Positions 23,701-34,500 of a DNA stretch of 64,000 bases are shown in pieces. The position numbers and the translations under genes were made by a program. This stretch comes from Acanthornis magna (lineage: Eukaryota > Chordata > Aves > Passeriformes > Acanthizidae). The stretch is from contig JAWUZG010000016.1 in the NCBI GenBank assembly GCA_036785705.1, forward strand, positions 4,278,001-4,342,000, in the 5' to 3' direction. The first letter of the stretch is position 1. Every line of letters starts with the position of its first letter. The notes under the pieces are model-generated. The model searched no databases. It was not told the origin of the DNA and worked only from the letters and a program-made list of their open reading frames with translations.

Positions 23701-26330
23701 ATGGTATGAAACCAGATTTATTAGACAGACAAGACTGGAAAACATGGTAGATGTGCTGGTTTTGAATTGCAGATTTCATTAACCCTATGATGGCCAGGAG
23801 GACTAGCTTGAATTCTCCCACCCTGTGGTTGGAACATAGGACTATAGAGAGAACTCCTGTAATAAGCCTTTGAGCATTCTAAATATAATTTTACGGTTTC
23901 GTGTCATAAGGATCTCTAGTTTTTGTATAGCCTCAGGACAAGAGTGTGTAACAGCCATGCTGAAATACTAGGCTGCATTTAACTTTTGTGCCTATCAGAT
24001 ATGATGGAGTAGGATTAGGGTCCTGTCACTGTGCTCTACGAGCCCAGAACCAGAGCAAAAGTTCCAGTCCAAAAGATGTGATTTCTTACCCTGCCACCTT
24101 GACCTACTTGAAGAAAAGCCTCTATATACCACTGCCAAGTGCCTGGTAATTGTCCTGCAGACTTTGCAATCTCTTGTTGTCCTTTCATGATAACAGAATC
24201 ATAGAATGGGCGAGGTTTGAGGGGACTGCAATGGGATCATCTGGTTCAGCCTCCCTGCTCACACACAGTCACCGCAGAGCACATGGCACAGGAAACACGT
24301 CTGATTCAGAGGGCAAGAAATACGTGGGGCTCTGGAGAAGAGGGGAATGGTAGACTTGGCATATAGACTTCAGTAGCATAGATGAGGGCTGAATTACAGT
24401 TGAAAGGCAGAACTTTTAAAATGGAGTTAGGAAGGATGCCCTAAGCAGCAGTGTGCTAGGGCATGACCATGTCAGAGCTGAAGTGAAACTTTTGGGCCTG
24501 GGTATCTGAGACCCCCTTTATGTTTGCATCAGGCCTCATGAGTAGCCTTCATTCAAGGGAGCTTACTGTTAAATAGTTCTCCCTCTCATCCTCTGGCTGT
24601 TTCAATTACCCAGCTGGGAAAAGGGAAGATACAAACCCTAGATTAAATTATTTCTGACTGGATTTACAGATGGAGCACAGGGAACTAAATACGCATCTCC
24701 AGAGATCTTACCTGGTACCTGGAAATCACCTTTCTTCCAGTCATTAACAAATACCTCTAAGGAGAAATCCTGATATTGTCTGAATCCCATTGAAAATTAA
24801 GTACTTTGAAGTACAAACCAATGCTTTAAAGCAGGATAGAGGAAATTATTAGGAAGTTGGATGTATTCAGTGAAAGACCTGAACTGAAACCTTCCGTCTT
24901 CAGCAGAGCACTACCATGCCATGAGCACAAGGAGTGTGTAGGGACAGAGGTACAGAGGTATAAGATCTTAATGACTCTTCAACATTATCCAACCTACCTC
25001 AGAGAGAGGTGTCTGCTAGGAAGCTGAATTAATGAGGTAATTAGCAGGGAGCCATGGTAGTTTATAATTTAACTTTTGCTGGGATTCTTACCTTTTCACA
25101 AAGAGTCACAATGCTGTGTTAAGGTTCCACCATTACACCTTGGGTAGTGATGAGACCCTCTTCCTGAGTGATGATTTCTCTGTAACCCTTTCTCTCTTCA
25201 CTGGAACTCTGCACAGTGCTCAGCATAGCTGGCTTTAAAATTCTGCAGAGTTTTTAAAGAGAGAAGTCATGCTGTCCAGCAAGACAAACTACTCTATTCT
25301 AGAGCATTGTTTGTCTAGGAGGTGGAGCTGCAATAAAGCCCTGCCCAAGCAGTCATGTGCAAGTGTACTGCAGTTAACAGGCTCTGCTGCTTCATAAATG
25401 CATTCAAAAGCAGAGCATCTAGTTGGAGCAGGAATAATAACTGATAACTTGGGAATCCTCACAGTCCTCTGGACCTGCCAGCTTTGAAACCTCTTTGTCC
25501 TCTGGTTCTGGCCTTACTCCTACTATAAGCACCACCCCAATGATGCACAATGCTTCTCTGATGGCAACAGTCTTAAGACTTGGGGAATTATAGCAGGGAT
25601 GAAATTTCATTAGACTTGTGAGCTAATATTGAATCTCACGGTATTTTAAATAACAGACTGAGGAGAACAGACCATCCCTGCAATTTTCTTTGCCTGCTGG
25701 AGGAACCCATCTCTTGGATTTGTACCTTGGTAGCAGAATGGAGGAGAGAAAATGAAGTGTAGGAAAGGCTGTGCCTGGAATTTTCTCAATTGTTAATTCT
25801 CTTTTACCCAGAACCCTCAAAAGAATATTACGAGTAGCAAACAGGGCTTTAAATACAGTGTGCTGGAGTCTTGGCAATTGATAAAGGGGATAAGGCATCT
25901 CATTGTGGAGATCCCACCACCTCTGAAATGAGACAAAATAGTTCTGACTGAAGGCAGCGATCCATCGTCTTTCAAATTATGACACTGTGAGGCAAAACTT
26001 ACATCAGAAATGTGCTAAGAAGTGTCTGAATGCATTTAAGTATATCTCATTTGGCTGAACTTCAGAAGCTCACAAGCAATAACAAGTAACTTCAGGTTAT
26101 GGCTGTGCTATCAGATCTGAACGTGAAGGTTGAAACACACTGACTCTGCACAGCCAAACAGCTCATTCTCTCTCTTCTTCTTCCAGGTGAAGAAGATTGC
26201 AGCAGAATATTATGATAACCTCCCACATCACCAGTCCTGGATTCGAGTTCTGTGGGACTTTGTTTTTGATGACACTCTTGGTCCTTATTCAAGGGTTAAG
26301 AGACTGTGCAAGCTGGCAAAGGAAAGCTAA
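11688..26330 (+). CDS. DEGS2: DEGS2: sphingolipid delta4-desaturase / C4-hydroxylase (3 exons)
   Basis: The coding exons are 11688-11769, 20347-21089 and 26187-26330. They join to 969 nt, or 322 residues plus stop, against about 323 in human. The family acts in the ER membrane, using cytochrome b5-derived electrons to desaturate or C4-hydroxylate dihydroceramide, giving ceramide or phytoceramide. The N-terminus MGNRVT fits an N-myristoylation signal, and the [19 protein letters not shown] segment is typical of DEGS proteins. The three di-iron histidine boxes are intact: HDISH at residues 89-93, HIDHH at 128-132 and HMEHH at 259-263. GHFIAEH lies at 227-233. Hydrophobic segments lie near residues 46-61, 66-88 and 195-225. 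The N-terminus matches DEGS2 (MGN) rather than DEGS1 (MGS), and the tail-to-tail EVL neighbour supports DEGS2. No frameshift or missing residue was seen. Confidence 0.97.
13866..13960 (-). repeat. Short CR1 fragment
   Basis: The + strand carries 'aggttgctcagagctccatc', then 'aacctgtccttgaacacttg', then 'gatgggccatccacaatttc', the reverse complement of the CR1 3' region. Truncated at both ends. Boundaries are approximate. Confidence 0.8.
15664..15682 (-). promoter_or_regulatory. CTCF-like motif
   Basis: Read on the - strand, the sequence is GTGGCCACCAGAGGGAAAG. The TGGCCACCAG(A/G)GGG half matches the remembered CTCF core, but the usual following GCGC is replaced by AAAG. It lies in DEGS2 intron 1. 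A motif match alone does not show binding. Confidence 0.3.
15940..16360 (-). repeat. CR1 LINE 3' end, antisense
   Basis: The + strand starts with 'caaagaatcgtagaatag', the inverted CR1 terminal repeats. It continues through 'aggttgctcagagacccaac', 'gaaatttcttccttatgtct', 'ctctaggctgaacagcctcc' and 'gagatgctccagtcctctga'. This is a fairly long 5'-truncated copy on the - strand inside DEGS2 intron 1. Confidence 0.9.
20347..21089 (+). CDS. DEGS2: DEGS2 exon 2
   Basis: A 743-nt exon encoding most of the desaturase: all hydrophobic segments, all three histidine boxes, and the conserved [15 protein letters not shown] and [12 protein letters not shown] stretches. The acceptor is TTTTTCCTTTAG. The donor is CCCATG followed by GTAAGT, phase 0. 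The open frame is uninterrupted, and the last codons (CRLPM) join directly to [10 protein letters not shown] in exon 3. Confidence 0.97.
21090..26186 (+). other. DEGS2: DEGS2 intron 2
   Basis: An intron of about 5.1 kb from GTAAGT to CTTCTTCTTCCAG. The only repeat I recognise is a CR1 fragment near 24.2 kb. Reading frames inside are short and unrecognised. An AATAAA at about 25,332 lies in the intron and is probably unused. Confidence 0.85.
24196..24300 (-). repeat. CR1 3'-terminal fragment
   Basis: The + strand begins 'cagaatcatagaatgg', the inverted CR1 terminal repeats. It continues with 'gatcatctggttcagcctcc' and 'ctgctcac', then decays after about 100 bp. A short, diverged copy in DEGS2 intron 2. 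Confidence 0.8.
26187..26330 (+). CDS. DEGS2: DEGS2 exon 3 (terminal coding exon)
   Basis: Starts after the acceptor CTTCTTCCAG with GTG AAG AAG and encodes 47 residues followed by TAA at 26,328-26,330. The segment [13 protein letters not shown], then [17 protein letters not shown], is the conserved DEGS C-terminus. The protein ends in KLAKES. Confidence 0.96.
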   Translation: MKKIAAEYYDNLPHHQSWIRVLWDFVFDDTLGPYSRVKRLCKLAKES

Positions 26331-26525
26331 CGGGGTAGCTCCGCCTGCTGCTATGGTGTGTGTTTGTTCATTCCCATGACTTCAGTTTTCTGCAGAAATA
26401 GAAGGATCTTTGTGTGTGCTGAATTAATGTTGGTGCGTGCGGCTTATGCCAAGAGGAAGAGTGTGAAAATGAAGCAATTTTAGACTACTGATATACTTTT
26501 TAATAAAGGATATTTGTATATGTAA
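26331..26525 (+). other. DEGS2: DEGS2 3' UTR (short form)
   Basis: Runs from the stop codon to just past an AATAAA at 26,502-26,507, giving about 0.2 kb of 3' UTR. Longer forms are possible, since further + strand AATAAA hexamers occur near 28,455 and 30,440. The cleavage site is inferred. Confidence 0.5.
26502..26507 (+). terminator. DEGS2: Likely DEGS2 poly(A) signal
   Basis: A canonical AATAAA 172 nt after the DEGS2 stop codon, in an AU-rich context. It is the first such hexamer after the stop. Confidence 0.6.
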
Positions 26526-29500
26526 CCCTCAGAAACTAGATTAGAGTGAACTATGATTAGGTGAACCTTTGGTCTAGGCTTAGAATTAACTTCCTGGGAC
26601 ACATGTGCCTAAGCTGAAGTTTTGGCTTTGTCTACAGGGGAGAATGTTTGCTGTGTGTTATGTGTGACCATGTGTGTGTGTAGTCCAGGACTGGTTTCTC
26701 TTGATGCCAGATTGGAAGTAGATGCTCTGTGTGCACAGAAGTGTGGAAGCAGGGAGGACTGGCATCCAGAAGTAAATGATACTGTCTGGAGAACACAAGG
26801 GTGCTTTGAGCTCAATGTTTTGTCTAATCTAATATCTTCTAATAATTGCTAATAGCAGAGATTTTATATATGCAATGGAATATGTTTGTATTTTTGTACG
26901 TCTGTAACGTTATTTGAGTAGCTGCTGTTTGATCTTTATTCCAGGACTTTGTCTAAACCTTTTCTGAATGAATTTCTATTCTTAAGATCTAATACTCACT
27001 GTAGCTGACTGACAGGTCTGAACTGTGGCAAGGAGAAATCCTTCCTTTAGTCTTCCACCTACTGCCCTGATCAGCAGCACTGATGTGCCTCTGGAGGAGC
27101 TGGGTGCTCCTTTCTCACCTTTTCAGCAGTATTCGTAATTTCACATATCTCATCCTTTTCCCTACTGTAAGTCTTCTGGGGAAAGGAGAGGTTCTAGTTT
27201 TAACTTTCCCTTGCCAAGACTGTTAGCATTCCTGGTCACCCTTCTTGGTCTCCTCTATATTGCACCCCTTTCTGAGCATGGGAGTTAGGAGTACATGTCA
27301 GTGAAGATGTGGAGATGTCTTCATCTCCATGGTGGTACTTGTTCCTAACTGCTTTCAGAATAATGGTAATTTTTTCCTGTGGCTTTCAAAGGGCACAACC
27401 TGACATTTGGGAAGCACATAATATTCCAGCTATATAAAATTGCCACGGTGGTGTTAAGAGAATGTACTTGGAACATGAAGATGGGGTTGTTTCTCTCCCT
27501 ATATCTCTTACTTGGTGCTATTGACATTAACCTTCATTTCTCATTTCTGCCCACTGGCATACTAAAATCTTCCTGCCTCTCCTCTCCAACTATAAACTTC
27601 TGGCCATCCTCAATAATTCCATTATTCTAATGTATCATCAAAAATAGTAATCAACATAACCTTTCTCCAAGCAGAACAATTCAGAAATTCAGATGCTGTC
27701 TAGTAAGCTCCCTCCACCATGGAAAGCTGGCAAAGTGTTTCTGTCTTTACTAAGTGGTCAAAAGGAAGACCTATATAGGTGCTCTTGCCCTGTAACCTGC
27801 TAACAGTTTGGTTTTTTTCATCTGGAAATCCATGGCTGTAACAAAGAAAAGGATTATTGTGCAGCCTCATTGGTCCCTCAGAGTATGTGATTAGACCTGG
27901 TAAACCTGATTTCCTCACTAAACACAATTTTGTTTCTTCCTTCAGCAGAACTGGATCCAGTGAGCCAGTCTGTCTGTTCACTGGACAGCTGAGATAATCT
28001 GCAGCAATTTGGGCTCCTCTTTCATTTCCCCTTTCTCCATTTTTCTCACCCATGTGATTTTGGCAGGTGGGTAAATAAATACCCAGGTCTGCTCAGCAGA
28101 ACAAGATCATTTGTAATGCAGGGGCTGAACACCAGTTTATTCAGAGATACTGTTTTGTGCTTTTGGATAAGAGCAAGAATGGGGCTTCTTCCAGCACTTC
28201 AGCCTTCACTGGTTCCTCAGTGATGAACATACTGAAGACATGTTTTAATTATTAAAGCTGCTTTTCTCCCAAAGGAAGAGATGCTGAGAACTTCCATTAC
28301 CTTCTTTGTATCAGTGGTCATGTCAGGGAACTTCAGTTTTTTATTAATTTACTTCAGATTTGCTGGCACTCTGATCACGTATCCAACTTCCCGTGTCTTT
28401 AGCAGCTGTTCCTCAAGTCTCTTGTCCAACTTAGTAAGTTAATATAAAAACCACAATAAAGATTATGCTATCTTCCTCGATTTGACTATTGTCCTTATCG
28501 TCTTTGATGTGACCTTATGCTGTAGTTCCTTTACTCAGCTGTTTCATGATCTGGTCACCCATATGCTGTGGACTATTAACCTAGCCTGAAACAAAGGCTG
28601 TGATGTAAATGAGCAAACCAAAATTGTCAGCCACTTCTTCACCTGCCTCCCATCGGTATGTCCATCATGGTCCCAGCTTGCTTAGCCTGGGCAGCCCCAC
28701 AGCTCTCCTGCTCAGCACTGTCCATCTCAGCAGCAATTTGAAGTGGCTGGAAGCTGCAGTGCCTGCAGATGCACAAAGTGAGCCGAGCTCCAGTGTGTGG
28801 GGGTGCTGCTGTCATCCTTTTTCTCCATGGGCACTTGTCTTTGCTACTACCAGTAATGTTGGCAGAAGTGTTTTTTTCATATCCACAGGGCATATGGATC
28901 TGGGTTAAAAGTATGTTAGGGCTGTGTATAGTTTTATTCCCTTTGCTTAAAAATTGATCCAGATTGCCTTCATTGTGCAGGCACACTGAGGCTCTGGCAA
29001 ATAGCTGTATGATAGGAAGGAGTGGAGAGTAGTGTCCCCTTAGGTTTCTGCTGTGTAAGATGCCTGTAGCCTGCCCTGTCACAGTGGCTCTGCAAGCCCA
29101 GTATGAAAGGACACCCTCCTCTACAGAGGCAGCTGGCAAACTGAATTACTGTCTGGGAGGAGGGAATCCTCCGGTAGTGCCGCTGCAGGAAATAAGCCAC
29201 CTTGCACATCCCTGTCACTGGAGCTGCAGGCTGGGAACCAGCACGGTGCCAGTGATGCCAGGACTGCTGCCCTGCCCCTGCCAGCCAAGCTTCCCCTCCC
29301 ACCCCACACACTTTGCTCCCAGTGCTATTAAGTGGCCCTGTGAAAACTTCAGCTTATTATGTCGTAATCATATGAGGCCTGCAAAGGCAGATGAAGAAAG
29401 TAAGAAAATCCCATTTACAGCAGCTGGCTGATGTTAACACAGGGGCACACCATATCCAGGCTGTACAACATGGTTATTACTGACCTTAGGCATAATGCCA

Positions 29501-30940
29501 CATTCCAAGGGAAAATGTGAACTGTGCCAAGCACCAACTTCCAGAAGCTTAATTAGGATTAAAGGAGACTTCCACAGAACGGATGTGAGCTTGAGTGGCA
29601 GCAGTTTTGAAGAGTACTTGTCATCATCAGGAATGCCATTAAATGGGTTTATAATTAGGAAATGCATGAGCTACTGTAAGAGATTTATGCAACAGAGCAT
29701 TCTAATCTCTGCTGTTACTGATGCTTGTCCAGGTTCTTCATACTGGAATGGCTCCTTCTTGTGGTCCTGGGGTTGCAATGTGGTGCACATCAGTGTCTGC
29801 CTGCTTTAGTTCCCATGTGGAAATCTTTATCCTGCTGTTTAACCTCTCTCTTGCCTTCTGTTGGCATTAAACAGCTAACAAACATCAGTCTCAGTCTGGA
29901 GCTCACTGTTGCATTACACTCAGATTTCTCGCATTTCTCCTATATTTAATCTACAGTATAACCAGATGGTGAAAAAGACTCATTTCTAAAAGGCATTTGG
30001 GTTGCTTTGAAGAGTGCTGAAGAGCACCCCAACACAAAACAGGTAACGTTTTACAGCTGACTGCCAAACAGGACCCATCCTGCCTCCTCTCCTGGGTCTC
30101 CTGTAGCAGGCTGGCTGTCCCTGCTGCAGCAGCCTCTGCTCCCAAACCCAATCCTCGGGGCCTGGCTTTTAAAACAAAATATTTATGGAAGCCTGAAGAA
30201 AGGAAGGGAACTTGGAAAATACTTGACAGATTTCAATAGCTGAACTCCAATCCCTAGACTTTTGCGTGAGGTTACCAGAGATGGTATCAAGATGACTGCC
30301 ATGCAAAGCTTGCACCAGACTGAGTCAAGCAGAAATTCCCAAGATTGCTCAGGTGGGAAGAGTGGCTGTAAAGGAAAAAATTGTATGACATGAAAGATAT
30401 GACTGGTTATGCACTGTTAAGTGTTCAGTGTCCTGTACCAATAAAGCTGAAGACCTGCGCACCATTAACAAACGACTCCCCTTGAACCTCTGGTCAGCAG
30501 TGCTGTGCCTGGGGCTTCAGTTTGCATCCACCTAATGCCTTTGGTAGCCTTTTTCTGCATAAACACCTCTCTTATTAACTGGAAAGCTGCAGGGGTGCAG
30601 ATGATGGAACCTGTGTTTTTCTTGGTGATGGCAGGAGATGTGGTGGGACAGGTCGTGGTGGCCTGAGGAGAGCCTCAAGCCACTGCCCTTCACTCACTTT
30701 GGCAAAAAGTCGCTGAGGATGTGGCCTCACTGCAGGATGATGGGAGAGGACTGGACAGGTGAGAGCCATATCTGCCTGCGAGAGAAGGCAGGGCTGCTGC
30801 CACTGCACCAGCCACGAGACACTCAGGCTCTCTCCTTGTGCTGCCACCCCACTGTGAGTCTCAGTCACCTTCCTCTTACCACCAAGTGACACACAAGTGC
30901 AGGAGCTCAAGGGATGAATGAAACAATGAAAGGCAGGGCC
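26526..30940. other. Tail-to-tail spacer between DEGS2 and EVL
   Basis: About 4.4 kb between the convergent genes. Open frames up to 166 codons occur (for example 28,639-29,139 on the - strand), but none shows a known domain or convincing splice structure. Extra + strand AATAAA hexamers at 28,455-28,460 and 30,440-30,445 would allow long DEGS2 3' UTR forms. No transposon was recognised. Confidence 0.6.
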
Positions 30941-31508
30941 ATGTGGACAATAAACAGTTTATTACCAATATGAACACAGATACTGTGATGCACTGACGTA
31001 CCATTTTTTAATATTGTGATAACTCTGAGACAAAGAACTTGTTGGCTGACAACTAAACATGTCTCTTTCTTCTGGTGATGCCTCAATACATTTCTGTTGG
31101 CAAAGGATCTTCATTTACATTGCAGACTACTAGTAAAATTACTTTGAAGTCATCTATCAAAAGCAAATGGTTCACGTGTGTTCTTATCTACTACTAAAAA
31201 GAAAGGTAATACATTTAAATAAGCAAATACAAAATACAAAAAAGGCTGACAAATCCAATGTGCAGTGTCAGATGAAATCTAAAAAATCCAGAAATTTAAA
31301 ATTTAATAATCTTTAGATTAAGACTTGTAAAATGAAGCGAATCCAAGGCAGCAGCAAGCTTCAAAGTGTGCTGAGTCTGCTAATAAAAAGGGTGTAAGAA
31401 CAAAGACAGTGCCGGTGTCCTCTCTCACCATCTTGCATGACCTTGGTACACTTAGAAATGATCCAATCTTCCTAGCATTCTTTGTACCGTCCAAATGCTT
31501 TGCAATCA
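30940..31508 (-). other. EVL: EVL 3' UTR
   Basis: Runs from the EVL stop codon at 31,509-31,511 down to the poly(A) signal at 30,958-30,963, about 0.55 kb, AU-rich. The cleavage position just beyond the hexamer is inferred. Confidence 0.6.
30949..30963. terminator. EVL: Two-way poly(A) signal; EVL signal on the - strand
   Basis: The 15-nt sequence AATAAACAGTTTATT reads AATAAA at its start on either strand: + at 30,949-30,954 and - at 30,958-30,963. The - strand copy lies about 550 nt downstream of the EVL stop codon and is the likely EVL poly(A) signal. The + strand copy could serve read-through from DEGS2. Confidence 0.6.
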
Positions 31509-31546
31509 TTATGTTGTACTGATTCTACTCAACTCCTGCCGTATGG
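31509..31546 (-). CDS. EVL: EVL terminal coding exon
   Basis: After the acceptor TTTTCTAG the frame completes Ala and reads [11 protein letters not shown], then TAA. This is the conserved end of the EVL tetramerisation coiled coil. In the remembered human protein Gly replaces the second Arg. Confidence 0.93.
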
Positions 31547-34500
31547 CTAGAAAACCAAACCAGAAAATTAGTGCATAATGCGACATCCAGTGTGATGGAA
31601 AATGCTAAGTACAGAGGCTGCAGAAAGTACACGCTGGTAAAAGGATGAGTGGAGGGTAAAAGGATGAGTAAGGGTAAGCAGTCAGCTGCTGGCTTGCAAA
31701 CTGCAGTGCTACTGTAAGAAGTCGCATCTGTGGTGTATGTGAATGCCTTATTTCGCACTGGAATGAACCAGGGAGGCTCTGAGGGCCAAGCTGCTGGGGC
31801 AGGAGCGTATGGACAAACTGCAAAACTGCCTCGAAGTTTAGTGAGCACCCTAGGGCAAGGGGACAGGGAATGGATTTTAGCTGTCTTACAGTCTGCTCTT
31901 TTTCCCCTTCCCTGTGAATCTAAGGTGGGGAGTGCAGGATGTGGACATGCATCTTCATATGCCCTAATGTGGGCTTTAAATGGGAATTTTGCCATATATT
32001 TCAATAATGGCCCTGAAAAGTACCTTCAGTTGTAAACTGCAGAGCAATTCATAAAAAAGTACCGATACACTTTGTACAGCTGCTGTACTTTTCAGTGAAT
32101 TATAAAAATATGTGGCTATTTGGAAAGCTGTAATTAAGTGAAGGTCTGAAAAAACTCTTCAAGCATTGGAAACCTACAGAAGACTTTTGGGAAGGATTTT
32201 CAGTTAGCTTCCTTTGTCCCCTCCTCATCCTGGACCTGTGTGGCCGGCAAGTTACAAGTGATTTCACGCTTGCTGATTGTGATAAATTGATGTGCCATGG
32301 GCTACAGGCAGGCCCTTTCTCACCCTCCCACCTGTGAGAAACACCAGCCAGTGAATTTCTCATAGGTTGGTGGTAAAAATACTCATCTACAGCATAATAA
32401 AAGATGTAAATGCAGTGTTATGGTCAGAGGACAGATAAGGTAGGATGCTTGTTCTTCAAATATGTGTATAAATCAGAGCTGTTCGGAGAAGTCTGAAAAC
32501 ACCAGGGAATTCTCTGCAGTTCCTATCATCTTATCTATGGGAAATTAGTCATAAAGATGAGAAAAATAATAATTTTTCTCTTTCTTACCATCAATTATCT
32601 CCTCTTTCACTTTGTGTAACTCTCTTACAACTTCCTCCAATATTTCCTGATGAGACAAAACACAAGTCAGCTGCTCAGAATTTCCTTCTAACGGGTGGAA
32701 GAAAATGCAAGTTTAACACGGTTGTGCTTGTCCCCCACCTCCGCTGCCGGTCAGAGCCTGGCACTACTAACAGCTACGTCTGCACTCCCAGGCACGGATG
32801 CAGAAGATGCTGGCATATTTACTTGCACATTTCTGTGCAGACAGAATGATGAAATAGCAGTGAGATTGTGCTCTCTTGCTGCTCACCAGCTAGCCCTTCT
32901 CTAGGCACCTAGTTATAGAGGAAATCAGAAGACTGAACAGCTGTTTTGCTTGTACAGCGCATGCATGGGAGAAAATGGGTAGCTTGCCAAATCCCTAAAA
33001 GTGCAAATGGCATTTTCACTCACCTGTTTCATTCGATCAAAATCTAAGGCATCCATAGCCACATCATTGCTGCTGCTCACTGGCTTCATCCTTGAGAAAT
33101 GGAAGAAAAACACAAAAAAGCCAGTCAGTTCCTTGCAATGTGTGCTAAGCTGCACCCACCTGATGGTGTGGATGAAATCTACGGCAGAGCAGGAGCACCT
33201 GTGTTTGAGTGCAGGACAGGAGGCTCCCTATTGTGCTGCTCAGGAGCATCTGGCAGCCAGAGAGCAGCACTGCTCCTGTATGCACAACCTGACCCTCAAA
33301 GACGCTGTGAATTTTTTAATTTTTTTTTTTTTTTGTGTTGGGAATCTCATTGATATCAGACTAGAAAATGCTGAGGGGATAAAGCCTGTTGAACACTGTT
33401 TTATCATGGCATTTGAGATTTGCAAGCTACATGTCTGGTTTTCTCTCACAGTCCGTTTTCTGTACAGCAGCCCTGTCCTGACAACCTAAGCTTTCACTGG
33501 GTGCTAAAGTAATAGTAGATTACAGGTTAGAAAAATACTGTAGGGAAAATAATACCCTGCTAATCCTTTCCTTGGAAGACCTGAATGATTCAAGTGTGGC
33601 TTGTTGATAGCGTTATGCATCACAGACATTTTCTATTGACTCAGAAACAAAACCAGTCTGGCCTTAATGGCTAGTGCACCTGAGTGTTATCAGCCTTTCT
33701 GTATGGTATTAGTCAGTGGGCTGAGCCATGATGACATCTGATAAAATAAATTAAGGAAGCAGAAGCTGTTTGCTTTTCTCCTTTAATCAGTAACTCTGAA
33801 AAAACTAACCATGCTGTACAAAGGCTTCAAATAACTTTGCCATCATCTTTGAGCCCAAACTGGGGGCTGGTGGAGATGCTGCTGCTCTTGAGGGTTGCTT
33901 GGTCTAGCAACCCTTTTTTGGAATATCTTGACCTGTGTCCTACCATCTCACAGCTAAGGTGAAGGTAATAAAGATACAAATGCCATCAAACTGATCAGGA
34001 ATGGAAACAGGTCACCACTGAGAGCTTTAGAACCCTGCCCTCCTTCCTCCACAGTCTTTCAAGCAAGCACTACTACTACTGAGCACTACTCCAGGGTCTA
34101 AACTAGGAAAGCATTTTTTCCCACTGAATCCTCCTCCCGGGATGCAATGCCATTATAGAAGATAGCTACTGAAATGTGATGTCTGCTTTAAATAGCCCAT
34201 GTTTCATTCCCATTTGCAAGGAGAAAGAATGGTCTTTTTCTGTCTATTTGAAGCTCATGTATTTCCTAGAACCATCATGTTTCATTGTTTTTAGGAGAGC
34301 TGGCAAAACTATATTTTGCTATAGTAACACTGATGCATCCCTCTGAATGTTTGGGCAGAACATGTTGCAGCATTTTTAACAAAGCAGCAAGCATGTGCAG
34401 ATAGTTGCCATTGGCAACTTATCTCTCTCCAGACTATCAGCACTGTCATATACCTAACAATGTAAAATAAGGGACATCTCTTTGCAGTAAATACTAAACA

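Noticed and set aside
28639..29139. 166-codon open frame on the - strand between DEGS2 and EVL
   Set aside because: The product resembles nothing I know, has no clear promoter or splice sites, and overlaps other frames on both strands. Most likely chance.
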